Assembly (NCBI GenBank): GCA_009929735.1
Contig: RZZU01000001.1
Coordinates: 62,001-126,000 of the forward strand
DNA length: 64,000 nucleotides
Direction: 5' to 3'
Source: Clostridia bacterium
Lineage (GTDB): Bacteria > Bacillota > Clostridia > Lachnospirales > Anaerotignaceae
Made by a program: the position numbers and the translations under genes. Within the stretch, counting starts at the first letter, position 1. Every line of letters begins with the position of its first letter. The notes beneath the pieces were generated by a model. It was not told the origin of the DNA and did not search any database. It worked only from the letters and a program-made list of their open reading frames with translations. This document shows, in pieces, positions 36,677-44,835 of this stretch.

Positions 36677-37933
36677 TTATCTATCGTTCATGATACCAAG
36701 TTTTTCAAAAATATAGAAAAGTAAGCTTAAGCACATAGCAACCAAAGCCGCAAGGGACATACCTCTTAAAGGAATATTTCCAAGGTTGATGGAAATTCCG
36801 GAAAGACCGACTACAAAAATAACTGAAGTTAAAGCCATATTTCTGGATTTACTAAAGTCAACCTTTGAATCAACCAGAATACGCAAGCCGGAGGTGCCGA
36901 TCATACCGTAAAGCAGGAAGGAAATTCCGCCGATTACAGCACCTGGAATTGTACCGATTAATACAGTCAGCTTACCAATGAAGGAGCAGATAATGGAAAG
37001 AATCGCCGCACCCGCAATCACTCGAACGCTATACACCTTTGTGATTGCCATAACGCCAATGTTTTCGCCGTAGGTTGTGGTTGGTACGGAACCAATAAAG
37101 CCTGATAACATCGTTGAAAAGTTGTCGGCAAACAAAGAACGGTGCAGACCGGGATCCTTCAATAAGTCATGACCAATAATTTTACTTGTAACAATCTGAT
37201 GACCGATGTGTTCAGAAATGATAACCAACAGGGCAGGAAGCATGATTATGATTGCCTCTGTGCTGAACTTGGGAGTGGAGAAATTGGGAAGCGAGAACCA
37301 GTTTGCTGCTGAAACAGCACCAAAATCTACCAGACCAACAAAATAAGAAACGATATAGCCGCAAACAACGGCGATTAGAATGGGAATAACTGCAAAGAAC
37401 TTGCGGAACAATACAGAACCAAAAACAGCAATACCCAGGGTTACTAAAAACACGATAATATTTGCACTTGAGGGGCCGCCTTCCGCCAAAAGACCGCCGG
37501 TATTTGCAGCTGTACTTGCCAGCTCTAAGCCAATTAAGGCAACCACGGGGCCCATTGCCGCAGGGGGAAGAATTATATTAATCCAATCTGAACCAAACTT
37601 GCCTATAATTGCGGCAACAATGCAGCCACAGAAGCCAACAGCAACGAAACCACCTAATGCATAGGCGAAACCAAACTGTTGAATAATCAAAAGTCCGGGA
37701 GCCAGGAATGCAAAGCTTGAACCTAAATAAGCGGGTGCTTTTCCTTTTGTAATAAAAATAAAAAGCAGTGTGCCGAAGCCATTCATAAAAAGAACGACGG
37801 CCGAGTTGATACCAAAAAGGAAAGGAACCAGCACCGTTGCACCAAACATGGCAAACATATGCTGTAGTGACAGGGGCGCGAGAAGTGAAAGCGGAACCTT
37901 TTCATCCACTTGAATGATTTTATGGTTTTCCAA
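36677..37933 (-). CDS. uraA: Uracil/xanthine permease family (NCS2) transporter
   Basis: A 418-residue NCS2 permease with about 14 spans. QHMFAMFGATVLVPFLFG is the conserved first helix, NIILPPAAMGPVVALIGLELA the substrate-site helix, and SEHIGHQIVTSKI plus GSVPTTTYGENIG the two signature motifs with substrate-contacting Glu, all pointing to uracil rather than xanthine. Start is TTG at 37933, after AAGGAGG eight bases upstream. A promoter and an attenuator-like hairpin lie in the 5' leader. Confidence 0.85.
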   Translation of the reverse strand: MENHKIIQVDEKVPLSLLAPLSLQHMFAMFGATVLVPFLFGINSAVVLFMNGFGTLLFIFITKGKAPAYLGSSFAFLAPGLLIIQQFGFAYALGGFVAVGFCGCIVAAIIGKFGSDWINIILPPAAMGPVVALIGLELASTAANTGGLLAEGGPSSANIIVFLVTLGIAVFGSVLFRKFFAVIPILIAVVCGYIVSYFVGLVDFGAVSAANWFSLPNFSTPKFSTEAIIIMLPALLVIISEHIGHQIVTSKIIGHDLLKDPGLHRSLFADNFSTMLSGFIGSVPTTTYGENIGVMAITKVYSVRVIAGAAILSIICSFIGKLTVLIGTIPGAVIGGISFLLYGMIGTSGLRILVDSKVDFSKSRNMALTSVIFVVGLSGISINLGNIPLRGMSLAALVAMCLSLLFYIFEKLGIMNDR

Positions 37934-38001
37934 AACAATAACCTCCTTAAATTGTAGTAATGTAATAAATAATGAGATAATGACTTTTGGTGCAAAACCC
38001 C

Positions 38002-38033
38002 AAAAAAAATTTATTGGCAAGAAACCAATAAAT
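38002..38033 (-). terminator. Attenuator-like terminator in the uraA leader
   Basis: On the minus strand ATTTATTGG, a seven-base loop and CCAATAAAT form a perfect 9-bp stem (38009-38033) followed by eight T. It lies about 70 bases upstream of the uraA start codon and about 20 downstream of the -10, where an intrinsic terminator would stop uraA transcription unless relieved. A nearby GGGGTTTTGCACC could form a competing structure. Confidence 0.65.
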
Positions 38034-38052
38034 AGATTTTAGTACCTGAAAA

Positions 38053-38081
38053 ATTATAGCATTCTCTTTTTCCTCTTGCAA
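38053..38081 (-). promoter_or_regulatory. Predicted promoter of uraA
   Basis: On the minus strand TTGCAA (38076-38081), 17-base spacer, TATAAT (38053-38058). Confidence 0.75.
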
Positions 38082-38264
38082 CGAAAAATCAAAAATAATG
38101 AATCAAATTGTCGTTATGCTGTAAAAAACAGAGATTTTTAGGAGGGTATAGGCGTAATCTACCAGAGGAAAGCTGGAATTTATTTATTTTGAAGCATTCC
38201 CATATAAGCATATCAAGGAAGGAGAACAGAAATAATTTTTCAGCAAAAGCTATTTTTATAATAA

Positions 38265-38291
38265 AAAAACTTCCGAAATGGGAAGTTTTTT
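38265..38291 (-). terminator. Terminator after the HD hydrolase gene
   Basis: AAAAACTTCCC/GGGAAGTTTTT-type stem around ATTTC, with T-runs on both strands. The 38082-38264 stretch between uraA promoter and here has no recognised gene. Confidence 0.75.
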
Positions 38292-38314
38292 ACGTTTTAT
38301 GATATATGCAAAAA

Positions 38315-38746
38315 TCAAAGAATGTTTTGTTGCACATTTTCCAAGAACTGCTTGGCACGCAAATATCTCTCCAGTCTTTGGAAATCTCTTGGTGTCAAGC
38401 CTGGCAGGCGGTTTAAATCCATATTGTCTGCCAAATCAGAAAGTTTTACTGCAGTTGCCAAAGGATTTTTTGCAACCTTGTGCACATACTCCATGTAATC
38501 CTGATCTGTTTTTCTGGTAAGACATACGACGGCATCCACAATTACCTTTGGAAAGCCCTCTATGATAAGATCATCTGCGGTTAAGTCGCTGTCCTCCAAG
38601 GTATCGTGCAGCATAGCCACAATTTTTTCCTCTATTGTTTTACAGCCAAGCATAACACGCACGGGATGTAAAATATAGGGGTTCCCTCCTTTGTCCAGAT
38701 GACCCATATGAGCCTTTGCCGCAAGAATCATTGCTTTTTCTAACAT
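38315..38746 (-). CDS. Small HD-domain phosphohydrolase, (p)ppGpp hydrolase-like
   Basis: A 143-residue protein consisting of one HD domain: AMILAAKAHMGHLDKGGNPYILHPVRVM, then IVAMLHDTLEDSDLTADDL with the HD pair, and ATAVKLSDLADNMDLNR. These match the hydrolase half of RelA/SpoT and the small alarmone hydrolases (Mesh1/SAH type). No synthetase domain is present. The substrate is inferred by family. The start at 38746 follows AAAGGAGTATCGTTT; a family A repeat begins 17 bases upstream and may contribute to its 5' leader. Confidence 0.8.
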   Translation of the reverse strand: MLEKAMILAAKAHMGHLDKGGNPYILHPVRVMLGCKTIEEKIVAMLHDTLEDSDLTADDLIIEGFPKVIVDAVVCLTRKTDQDYMEYVHKVAKNPLATAVKLSDLADNMDLNRLPGLTPRDFQRLERYLRAKQFLENVQQNIL

Positions 38747-38762
38747 AAACGATACTCCTTTT

Positions 38763-38817
38763 TTAGGGGAACGCTGTTTCATTCCGTGTACACTCCATTA
38801 AAATAGCGCTTCCTTAG
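38763..38817. repeat. Family A repeat, copy A3 (compact, 55 bp)
   Basis: TTAGGGGAACGCTGTTTCATTCCGT ... CCATTAAAATAGCGCTTCCTTAG. Its ends match as an inverted repeat at 9 of 13 positions and it is the clearest compact version of the family. The following 38818-39000 is AT-rich with nothing recognised. Confidence 0.7.
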
Positions 38818-39001
38818 ATTTTCCTTTGAAAGTGTAGCATATTAAGCGCAGAGATACAATAACTATTAGCATAAAATGGTAAAAAACGTCAGCGAAATGT
38901 TACAATATTTAATAAAATCTTCAATAACTCCTTAAAAAATTATGATATGATAAAAGGAATTAAAGGAATACAAAAAAGATGCAATTCAATACAGAAAAAA
39001 G

Positions 39002-39031
39002 ACAAGGGCAAAGCGCAGTTTGTTCGCCCTT
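39002..39031 (+). other. Hairpin in the leader of the deacetylase gene
   Basis: CAAGGGC and GCCCTTG pair around a 16-base loop that can pair further; no T-run follows. It lies 33 bases before the start codon and could be a leader stem or a terminator relic. Confidence 0.4.
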
Positions 39032-39063
39032 GCTCAACATAGATTTTAGATAGGAGAAATAGG

Positions 39064-40527
39064 ATGAAGAGAAGAAAATGGAGAATTTGCCTTTTGGCAT
39101 TGGTGGCCGCACTGGGCATTAGCGGCTGTGCTCAAGCCAGTACCGTTGCGGCGGCCGAGCCGTTGATGCTCCAAACTGGGCTGCTGCAGCCTGTGGAAAC
39201 AAATAGAGCACAGCTGATTGGTGAGAAGGAATCAATCATAGAATATGACGCACCGCTTGCATATGTTTTGACGTATCCGCAGATGTCCAACGAGGCAATC
39301 AACAAACAAATTGTGGATTTTGTGCAAGGGCTTAGGACAGATTTTACGCAGAAGTATGATATAAAGGATGAAAAAGCCAAAGCAAGGTTAACACAAAAAG
39401 ATTGTGATAAAATCTTATATTTGGATTATGACAGTTACATCGTGAGTGAGGATAAAATTTGTATTGTGTTTTATGAAACACAAGAGCTGGGACAGGGTGT
39501 TTTACCAGTTGAGCGGGTACATATTTTCCATTTTGATACCAATACGGGGCAGCGTATTACCGAAAATGATTTGCGCAAAGAGGGATTTTTGGAAGCTGCT
39601 TCGAAATATGCCATTCAATTTTTTACGGAGCATGAGCCATATAAGGATAAAATTTTTGGGGACTATCATATCACTTTGGCACCTGAGGGTGGACGCTTTG
39701 ACCGCTTTGCTTTAAATAGCGAGGGAGTTATATTTTATTTTGACCGCTATGACATATTTCCAGGAAGCCTAGGGAGGGTGGAACTGTTAATTCCTTACAG
39801 TGAGCTGGCGGGATTATTAAACGGCGTTGGAGTAGAAGCACCGCCTGTGGTTGAGGAAGAGGTGGCTCAGCCCATTACACCGGGGGAAAAAGTGGAGCGG
39901 GAAATTGACCCTGAAAAGCCGATGGTTGCACTAACCTTTGATGATGGGCCAAGACCTGTTTATACGGAACGAATTTTGGATGCTTTGGAAAAAAACAACG
40001 CTGTTGCTACGTTTTTTGATGTTGGCAGGCTTGTTGAGGCATATCCCCAAACGGTGAAAAGAGAGGTGGCATTAGGTTGTGAGGTGGGAAGTCACTCTTA
40101 TTCCCACAAAAATTTCAATGTCCTTTCTGCGGAGGCAATTGCCGATGATGTGAAGCTGACGGCGGAAGCCTTTCAAAATGCGGTGGGTTTTGAGCCAACT
40201 ATATTTCGTCCTCCTTACGGGAACTGCAATGATTTTGTAAAGGCACATATGCCATTGGCAATGGTAACGTGGTCGGTGGATACACTGGACTGGAAAAGCA
40301 AAGACCCCGATGCAATCATGCGTGTCATTCGCAGCGAAGGAGATTTGGATGGAAAGGTAATTTTAATGCACGGGATATATGAAACCAGTGCAGAGGCAAC
40401 GGAACGGCTCGTGCCTTATTTATTGAAACAGGGGTATCAGCTGGTGACGGTTTCTGAACTTGCGCAGTACAAGCATGGGGCACAGCTGGAAGGCGGAAAG
40501 ATTTATGGATACGCATATTTTCAATAG
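39064..40527 (+). CDS. Polysaccharide deacetylase lipoprotein with RsiV-like domain (PdaC-like)
   Basis: A 487-residue lipoprotein: lipobox ISGC with Cys22, a DUF4163/DUF3298 (RsiV-like) region at about 50-250, an acidic/proline linker, and a NodB domain from about 285. NodB motifs: TFDDGP (D293, D294), GSHSYSH (H344, H348), FRPPYGN, WSVDTLDWK and ILMHG. Bacillus PdaC has this same two-part layout and N-deacetylates peptidoglycan MurNAc. The protein should act on the outer face of the membrane. Substrate is by analogy. Confidence 0.85.
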   Translation: MKRRKWRICLLALVAALGISGCAQASTVAAAEPLMLQTGLLQPVETNRAQLIGEKESIIEYDAPLAYVLTYPQMSNEAINKQIVDFVQGLRTDFTQKYDIKDEKAKARLTQKDCDKILYLDYDSYIVSEDKICIVFYETQELGQGVLPVERVHIFHFDTNTGQRITENDLRKEGFLEAASKYAIQFFTEHEPYKDKIFGDYHITLAPEGGRFDRFALNSEGVIFYFDRYDIFPGSLGRVELLIPYSELAGLLNGVGVEAPPVVEEEVAQPITPGEKVEREIDPEKPMVALTFDDGPRPVYTERILDALEKNNAVATFFDVGRLVEAYPQTVKREVALGCEVGSHSYSHKNFNVLSAEAIADDVKLTAEAFQNAVGFEPTIFRPPYGNCNDFVKAHMPLAMVTWSVDTLDWKSKDPDAIMRVIRSEGDLDGKVILMHGIYETSAEATERLVPYLLKQGYQLVTVSELAQYKHGAQLEGGKIYGYAYFQ

Positions 40528-40675
40528 TATCTTATTGAATCAGCAGAGCTGGTAAACGTCGTTGAGAAATGGTTAGAGCAGAAATTTGTTTCAAAATTGT
40601 GGATGGTTTCGACCACTTTGACTTTAGTTTTCAAAAGCAGCAGCGACCTTATTTTTAAGTGAAGGGAATACAGAG

Positions 40676-40714
40676 AAAGCCCCATTGCCTGAGAAAATCA
40701 GACCATGGGGCTTT
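40676..40714 (+). terminator. Terminator after the deacetylase gene
   Basis: AAAGCCCCAT...CTGA pairs with TCAG...CATGGGGCTTT (40676-40714), followed by GTTTAT. The rest of 40528-40823 holds a 25-base fragment of family B (AAAAAGCAAGACCAAAAAC, near 40776-40800) and nothing else seen. Confidence 0.75.
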
Positions 40715-40823
40715 GTTTATGCCAAGCATATAAAGTGGAAACGTTGAAAAGCTGATAAAGTTTTTTTAGATTGTCAAAAAGCAAGACCAAAAACATTTAT
40801 GAAAAGTGCAAAAAGTATGCTAA

Positions 40824-42875
40824 TTAGCCGGCAACCGAGAATTGCGACAGATATACCGATTCCAATTCTTCTAAGGGAAAGGGTTTATGATAGAAATATC
40901 CTTGAAAAACATCACACTCTGAGTGCTCTAATAAAGCTACATTTTCGGCTGTTTCTACACCTTCGCAAACCACGGCTGTGTTCAGGCTTTTTACTAATTT
41001 TATCAATTGAAGCAGCAAATTTGCTTCTTTTTGACTAATATCAGTTTTCAAAAAAGCACGGTCAAATTTGATTTCATCAAAAATCATAGGATACAATGCT
41101 TGTAAAGAGGAATAACCACTGCCAAAGTCATCCAGAGATACCCGATAGCCCATTTTATGCAACTGATGGATAAACTGCTCGGCGGAATCAATTTCTTGAA
41201 TATACGCACTTTCTGTCAATTCAAAGGTAATAAGAGATACAGGAATTGGGTATCGTTCTTGCAGCATTCGAATTTTATCCAAAAACCGATCCATCGTGTA
41301 AAGATGTATGCGGGATACATTTACAGAAAGAGGAACTGCGACTTTGCCCGAAAGCTGATGATGATAAAGATAGCAGAACACCTGCTCATATACATAAAAA
41401 TCCATCTCCACAATATCTCCTGTTTCCTCGAGAATAGGCACAAACGCATCTGGAGAGAGATACGTTCCATCCCCCTTCTTCCAGCGTATGAGAGCCTCTG
41501 CACTACAAATTTGCTTATCTGAATGCAAGATCTTTGGCTGAATGAAAATATGGAATTCGTGGTTTGCCAATGCGGCGTGAAAAGAATTAATAATGTCAGA
41601 GCGTTTCTTCATGGACTGGTGCAGCGCATCAGAAAACACAACAATATTATTGTAAGGCGGGGTGGAGGATTTTCGGGCACAATCCGCATTTTTCAGCATT
41701 GCTTCTACGGGCTCATTCCAATTCGCAATAAGATAAATTCCGCTTTTTAATATAAAACGACTGCCTGTATACATTTGATCTATCAATGTTGAAAATTGCG
41801 TATTCCAATTGCGGATAACTTCCGCTGCCTGCGCCTCACTAAACTGCGACATATCCGCCAGAAAAGCGAAATTATCGGAATAAAGTCTGCAAGAGCATAA
41901 GCAAAAGGACTGCTTGCCCAATTCTTCGGCAAACAGCTTCAGGATATTATCGCCTTCCTTATGACCGTATAAATCATTCAGATACCTAAAATGATTAATG
42001 CCTGAGCAAACGAGAGCTAGGCGGGAGCTTTTTTTATAAATCCGCAGCACTTTTTCAACAGCGACTAAAAAGGCATCATAACTCAGCATACCTGTAAGGG
42101 AATCTCGCTTGGAATTACCCAATCGATCCATACCAAGCACTTTGCTGATTTGATTTAGCTTTAATTTACTACGTGATTTCATCATTCTTTTGTTTTCGTA
42201 CATTCGTTTATCCGCTTCCTGAAGCAGTTCGTCCATCAGATAATAGCGTTCTCTGGTGCTGATTGCATACCCTTGGGCATAGCTTATTTGTATATCGACA
42301 AGCTTATTACTGGCTTCAACTGCTGTATGGATGCGTTCCAGAAATGTTTCCATTATTTTCTCCGTACAGTTTTGAATGATAACAATAAATTCATCACCGC
42401 CGAAGCGTCCCAGAAAGAATTTTTTTTCGGCACTCTGACGCAGAAGTGCAACAAATTGCTGAATGAGCATATCGCCCTTTTCGTGACCGTAGAAATCATT
42501 GACTTTTTTCAGATTGTTTAAATCAAACATGGTAAGTCCGATATTTAAGGTGCTGTCACGGCAGTCCAATATGCTCATCTCCTCTAAGCAGGCATGTTTA
42601 TTCATAATTCCGGTGATGTCGGTATAGGCATGTCGCTTTAGCATACGGTTCACTCCTAACTGAAAAAAGAAAATGGTAATTGCCGTCAATGCAAGGATCA
42701 GTACCGTGACATGGCTGGAATAGGAAATGGTATACCATCGTGAAGCCTTATTCTGCTTTGACAATACAGCGTTTTCTATTAAAACATAGAGTTGAACGGC
42801 ACATATGAGGGCAATAATCGCAGCATTCACATAAAATAAAAATATAATGCGTTTATTTTTCATGAAAAACCTCAT
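40824..42875 (-). CDS. Membrane c-di-GMP enzyme: GGDEF, degenerate GGDEF, EAL
   Basis: A 683-residue protein: two spans (about 8-35 and 55-72), GGDEF domain 85-235 with intact GGDEF at 159-163 and no RxxD inhibitory site, a second GGDEF-fold domain 255-415 whose signature is YSDNF (332-336), and an EAL domain 430-680. The EAL domain keeps E460, N519, E552, D582, D583, K603, E638 and Q658, so phosphodiesterase activity is expected; the first GGDEF may be a cyclase or GTP sensor. Its ATG overlaps the feoA stop (ATGA), giving translational coupling. Confidence 0.9.
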   Translation of the reverse strand: MRFFMKNKRIIFLFYVNAAIIALICAVQLYVLIENAVLSKQNKASRWYTISYSSHVTVLILALTAITIFFFQLGVNRMLKRHAYTDITGIMNKHACLEEMSILDCRDSTLNIGLTMFDLNNLKKVNDFYGHEKGDMLIQQFVALLRQSAEKKFFLGRFGGDEFIVIIQNCTEKIMETFLERIHTAVEASNKLVDIQISYAQGYAISTRERYYLMDELLQEADKRMYENKRMMKSRSKLKLNQISKVLGMDRLGNSKRDSLTGMLSYDAFLVAVEKVLRIYKKSSRLALVCSGINHFRYLNDLYGHKEGDNILKLFAEELGKQSFCLCSCRLYSDNFAFLADMSQFSEAQAAEVIRNWNTQFSTLIDQMYTGSRFILKSGIYLIANWNEPVEAMLKNADCARKSSTPPYNNIVVFSDALHQSMKKRSDIINSFHAALANHEFHIFIQPKILHSDKQICSAEALIRWKKGDGTYLSPDAFVPILEETGDIVEMDFYVYEQVFCYLYHHQLSGKVAVPLSVNVSRIHLYTMDRFLDKIRMLQERYPIPVSLITFELTESAYIQEIDSAEQFIHQLHKMGYRVSLDDFGSGYSSLQALYPMIFDEIKFDRAFLKTDISQKEANLLLQLIKLVKSLNTAVVCEGVETAENVALLEHSECDVFQGYFYHKPFPLEELESVYLSQFSVAG

Positions 42876-43084
42876 TTCAAAATTACTTTTTTGACTAGTT
42901 CTTCACCGATTCCGATACGAGAACCTTTTACACTGAGAAGAATATAGTTGTTAAATTTGGATACAACAGTCACAACAGTATCTGGAACAAGCCCCAAGCT
43001 CTCCAGATGATGTCGCTCTTTTTCTTTCCCTGCAATGCGCACGATGGTATATGGAACACCAATTTCGGCTAATAGTAACGGCAT
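42872..43084 (-). CDS. feoA: FeoA family protein
   Basis: A 70-residue SH3-like protein: PLLLAEIGVPYTIVRIAGKE, then HLESLGLVPDTVVTVVSKF and GSRIGIGEELVKKVIL, the standard FeoA fold. FeoA normally assists the FeoB ferrous iron channel, but no feoB is adjacent; instead the next gene is the GGDEF-EAL enzyme. The start at 43084 follows AAGGAGGCGTATC. A promoter and a DtxR-like operator lie just upstream. Confidence 0.85.
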   Translation of the reverse strand: MPLLLAEIGVPYTIVRIAGKEKERHHLESLGLVPDTVVTVVSKFNNYILLSVKGSRIGIGEELVKKVILK

Positions 43085-43111
43085 GATACGCCTCCTTGAT
43101 GATTTGCAAAT

Positions 43112-43127
43112 GTTAGCCAAGACTAAC
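43112..43127 (-). promoter_or_regulatory. DtxR/MntR-type operator candidate upstream of feoA
   Basis: GTTAG and CTAAC form an inverted repeat with six bases between (GTTAGCCAAGACTAAC), with an extra TAA extending one side. TTAG-N-CTAA palindromes are typical binding sites of iron-dependent DtxR-family repressors. It sits just downstream of the -10, where a bound repressor would block initiation. Confidence 0.55.
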
Positions 43128-43137
43128 TAATGGAAAT

Positions 43138-43166
43138 ATTTTAACACAACAAAGCATATAATTCAA
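43138..43166 (-). promoter_or_regulatory. Predicted promoter of feoA-GGDEF-EAL
   Basis: On the minus strand TTGAAT (43161-43166), 17-base spacer, TAAAAT (43138-43143). Confidence 0.65.
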
Positions 43167-43268
43167 GTGTGGGTTTGCTTTAAATTAAAATAGTTGCATT
43201 TCTCTGGTTTTTGGGCGTTAAAAGAAACCATTTCAGTATTCTTTCATGGATTATCCAAGTGAAACGGT

Positions 43269-43643
43269 TTATTTTGTTCGGTTCAATTTTATGAAATTTT
43301 TCATGCCTGTGAAGGTTTCTTCGCTGATTACGTGCTCTATACGGCACGCATCCTCTAAAGCGGCTTCCTTTGAAACGCCGAAACCCATCAGAATTTCAGA
43401 AATAACACAATGACGCTCAAAGGTACCCATAGCAAGCGCTTTTCCTTTTTCGGTTAGCTTGATACAGCCACGCTCTTCCATTTCAATGTAGCCATTTGTT
43501 TTCAGTTTTTTCATAGCATTGCTAATGCTGGGCTTACTAAAACCTAGGGCGGTAGCAATATCAATGGAGCGCACATAGCCTGTCTGTTTCTCCAACACAT
43601 AAATTGTTTCTAGATAATCTTCCATTGATTCCTGGACTTTCAA
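43269..43643 (-). CDS. DtxR/MntR family metal-dependent regulator
   Basis: A 124-residue regulator. Residues 1-65 are the winged helix (MEDYLETIYVLEKQTGYVRS, DIATALGFSKPSISNAMKKL), followed by the dimerisation helix domain with metal ligands (GTFERHCVISEIL, DACRIEHVISEETF). It lacks the C-terminal SH3 domain of DtxR, like MntR. It is encoded 185 bases upstream of feoA on the same strand, which makes it the obvious candidate for binding the palindrome at 43112-43127. Iron or manganese specificity cannot be settled by eye. Confidence 0.85.
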   Translation of the reverse strand: MKVQESMEDYLETIYVLEKQTGYVRSIDIATALGFSKPSISNAMKKLKTNGYIEMEERGCIKLTEKGKALAMGTFERHCVISEILMGFGVSKEAALEDACRIEHVISEETFTGMKNFIKLNRTK

Positions 43644-43769
43644 ATCAATCTCCCCCTAAGCTATTTTTTATTATGGTAACAAAAAAAATGGCAATTGACA
43701 ATGATTTTATTTATCATAACCAATTTTTGTAAAAAAAATAAATTTAAGCGGAAATTAAATAATTTTTCA

Positions 43770-44077
43770 TTGACAAGAGCAAAAAAATGATGCAATATAA
43801 TTACAGGATTACGACAAGGGCGTCGCAGCACAATAATATGTTTTGACGCCTTTTTTAAATCGTTTGCCAGTTTTGGCAAAATATAACTTTGCTTGCTTCT
43901 GTAGTTTGATGCGTTCTCCTAACGTCAAACTATTTTGAATCAAACTTTTCATCTCTTCTTGTTGTTGCCTACCGAATATGGCGAAAACGCCCCCCAAAAT
44001 GTTTTCGTTATATGGCAATGACGACCCTTAAGAACAAGCGGCTTTCTCCCACAAGAGAGCCGCTTGTTCTTTCTATA
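43770..44077 (+). ncRNA. Candidate leader or small RNA upstream of the alkD-like gene
   Basis: The 453-base gap 43644-44096 holds TTGACA (43770-43775) and TATAAT (43796-43801, 20-base spacer), then a GGCGTC/GACGCC hairpin at 43819-43850 followed by six T, and a strong stem AGAACAAGCGGCT/AGCCGCTTGTTCT at 44032-44074. This reads either as a small RNA or as a leader with two terminators. A 69-codon minus-strand frame through it looks unlikely to be a gene. Confidence 0.35.
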
Positions 44078-44096
44078 GAAAAGAAAGGATGGTTTT

Positions 44097-44819
44097 ATGA
44101 AGGTGATCAGATGGACAGCCTTGGATTACAAATGTTTCATGGAGGAGATGACCAAGCAGCAGGATGAAGCCTATCGTTTATTTCATAAAAAGCTGTTATG
44201 CTCTTCCTTGCCGGTCATTGGAATACGTACACCGATTTTGCGTCAAAAAGCAAAAGAGCTTGCAAAACAGGCAGGAATGGATTTTTTTGAAACCTGCGGG
44301 AAAGATACCTATGAAGAACGGTTATTATATGGCTTAGTGGCGGCAGCGTTGCCTATGGAATTTCAGACTTTCTCGGGCTATTGTGATACATATGCTTATG
44401 AATTTGTGGAAAACTGGGCGCATTGTGATGTTTTTTGCGGATCATTAAAAAAGATTGCGGCGCAAAATCAAGAGGCATTGTTTGAACATACAAAGGGATA
44501 TTGCAAAGCTGAAAATCCTTGGGTTGTAAGGGTTGGGCTTATTATTTTGCTGAATCATTATTTGAAAGAGCCATATTTGCAGGAGGTTTTGCAGTTGACG
44601 GACAGTGTGGCTTCTGATTTTTATTATGTACAAATGGCGCAGGCATGGTTATTGGCAACTGTTTGGGTGAAAAATGCCGAAATGGTTCGGCAATATTTAG
44701 GGGAGAGTCAATTATCCTATGTGGTAAAGGCGAAATTTGTGCAAAAGGCTTGTGAGTCTTTTCGTGTTCCTCCTGCGGATAAGGCATGGCTTCGGGAATG
44801 GAAAAAGACGTTGACATAA
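44097..44819 (+). CDS. DNA alkylation repair protein (AlkD-like HEAT repeats)
   Basis: A 240-residue all-helical protein. PVIGIRTPILRQKAKELAKQ, EERLLYGLVAAALPM, VENWAHCDVFCGSLKK and NPWVVRVGLIILLNHYL match the DNA_alkylation/AlkD HEAT-repeat glycosylases, which excise alkylated bases without base flipping. The conserved Trp-Asp pair of the active groove appears as NWAHCD. The start follows GAAAGGATGGTTTT. It is followed 16 bases later by another base-excision glycosylase, forming a small repair operon. Confidence 0.85.
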   Translation: MKVIRWTALDYKCFMEEMTKQQDEAYRLFHKKLLCSSLPVIGIRTPILRQKAKELAKQAGMDFFETCGKDTYEERLLYGLVAAALPMEFQTFSGYCDTYAYEFVENWAHCDVFCGSLKKIAAQNQEALFEHTKGYCKAENPWVVRVGLIILLNHYLKEPYLQEVLQLTDSVASDFYYVQMAQAWLLATVWVKNAEMVRQYLGESQLSYVVKAKFVQKACESFRVPPADKAWLREWKKTLT

Positions 44820-44835
44820 AATCTGGAGGATACTT

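Noticed and set aside
38840..38960. Possible mobile element next to copy A3
   Set aside because: Only AT-rich DNA; no transposase, no inverted repeats beyond the short family A element.
43809..44018. A 69-codon minus-strand frame (Lys-rich) between the DtxR-like gene and the repair operon
   Set aside because: No Shine-Dalgarno, its 3' end runs through a terminator-like GGCGTC/GACGCC hairpin, and no family is recognised. The region is kept instead as a candidate RNA.
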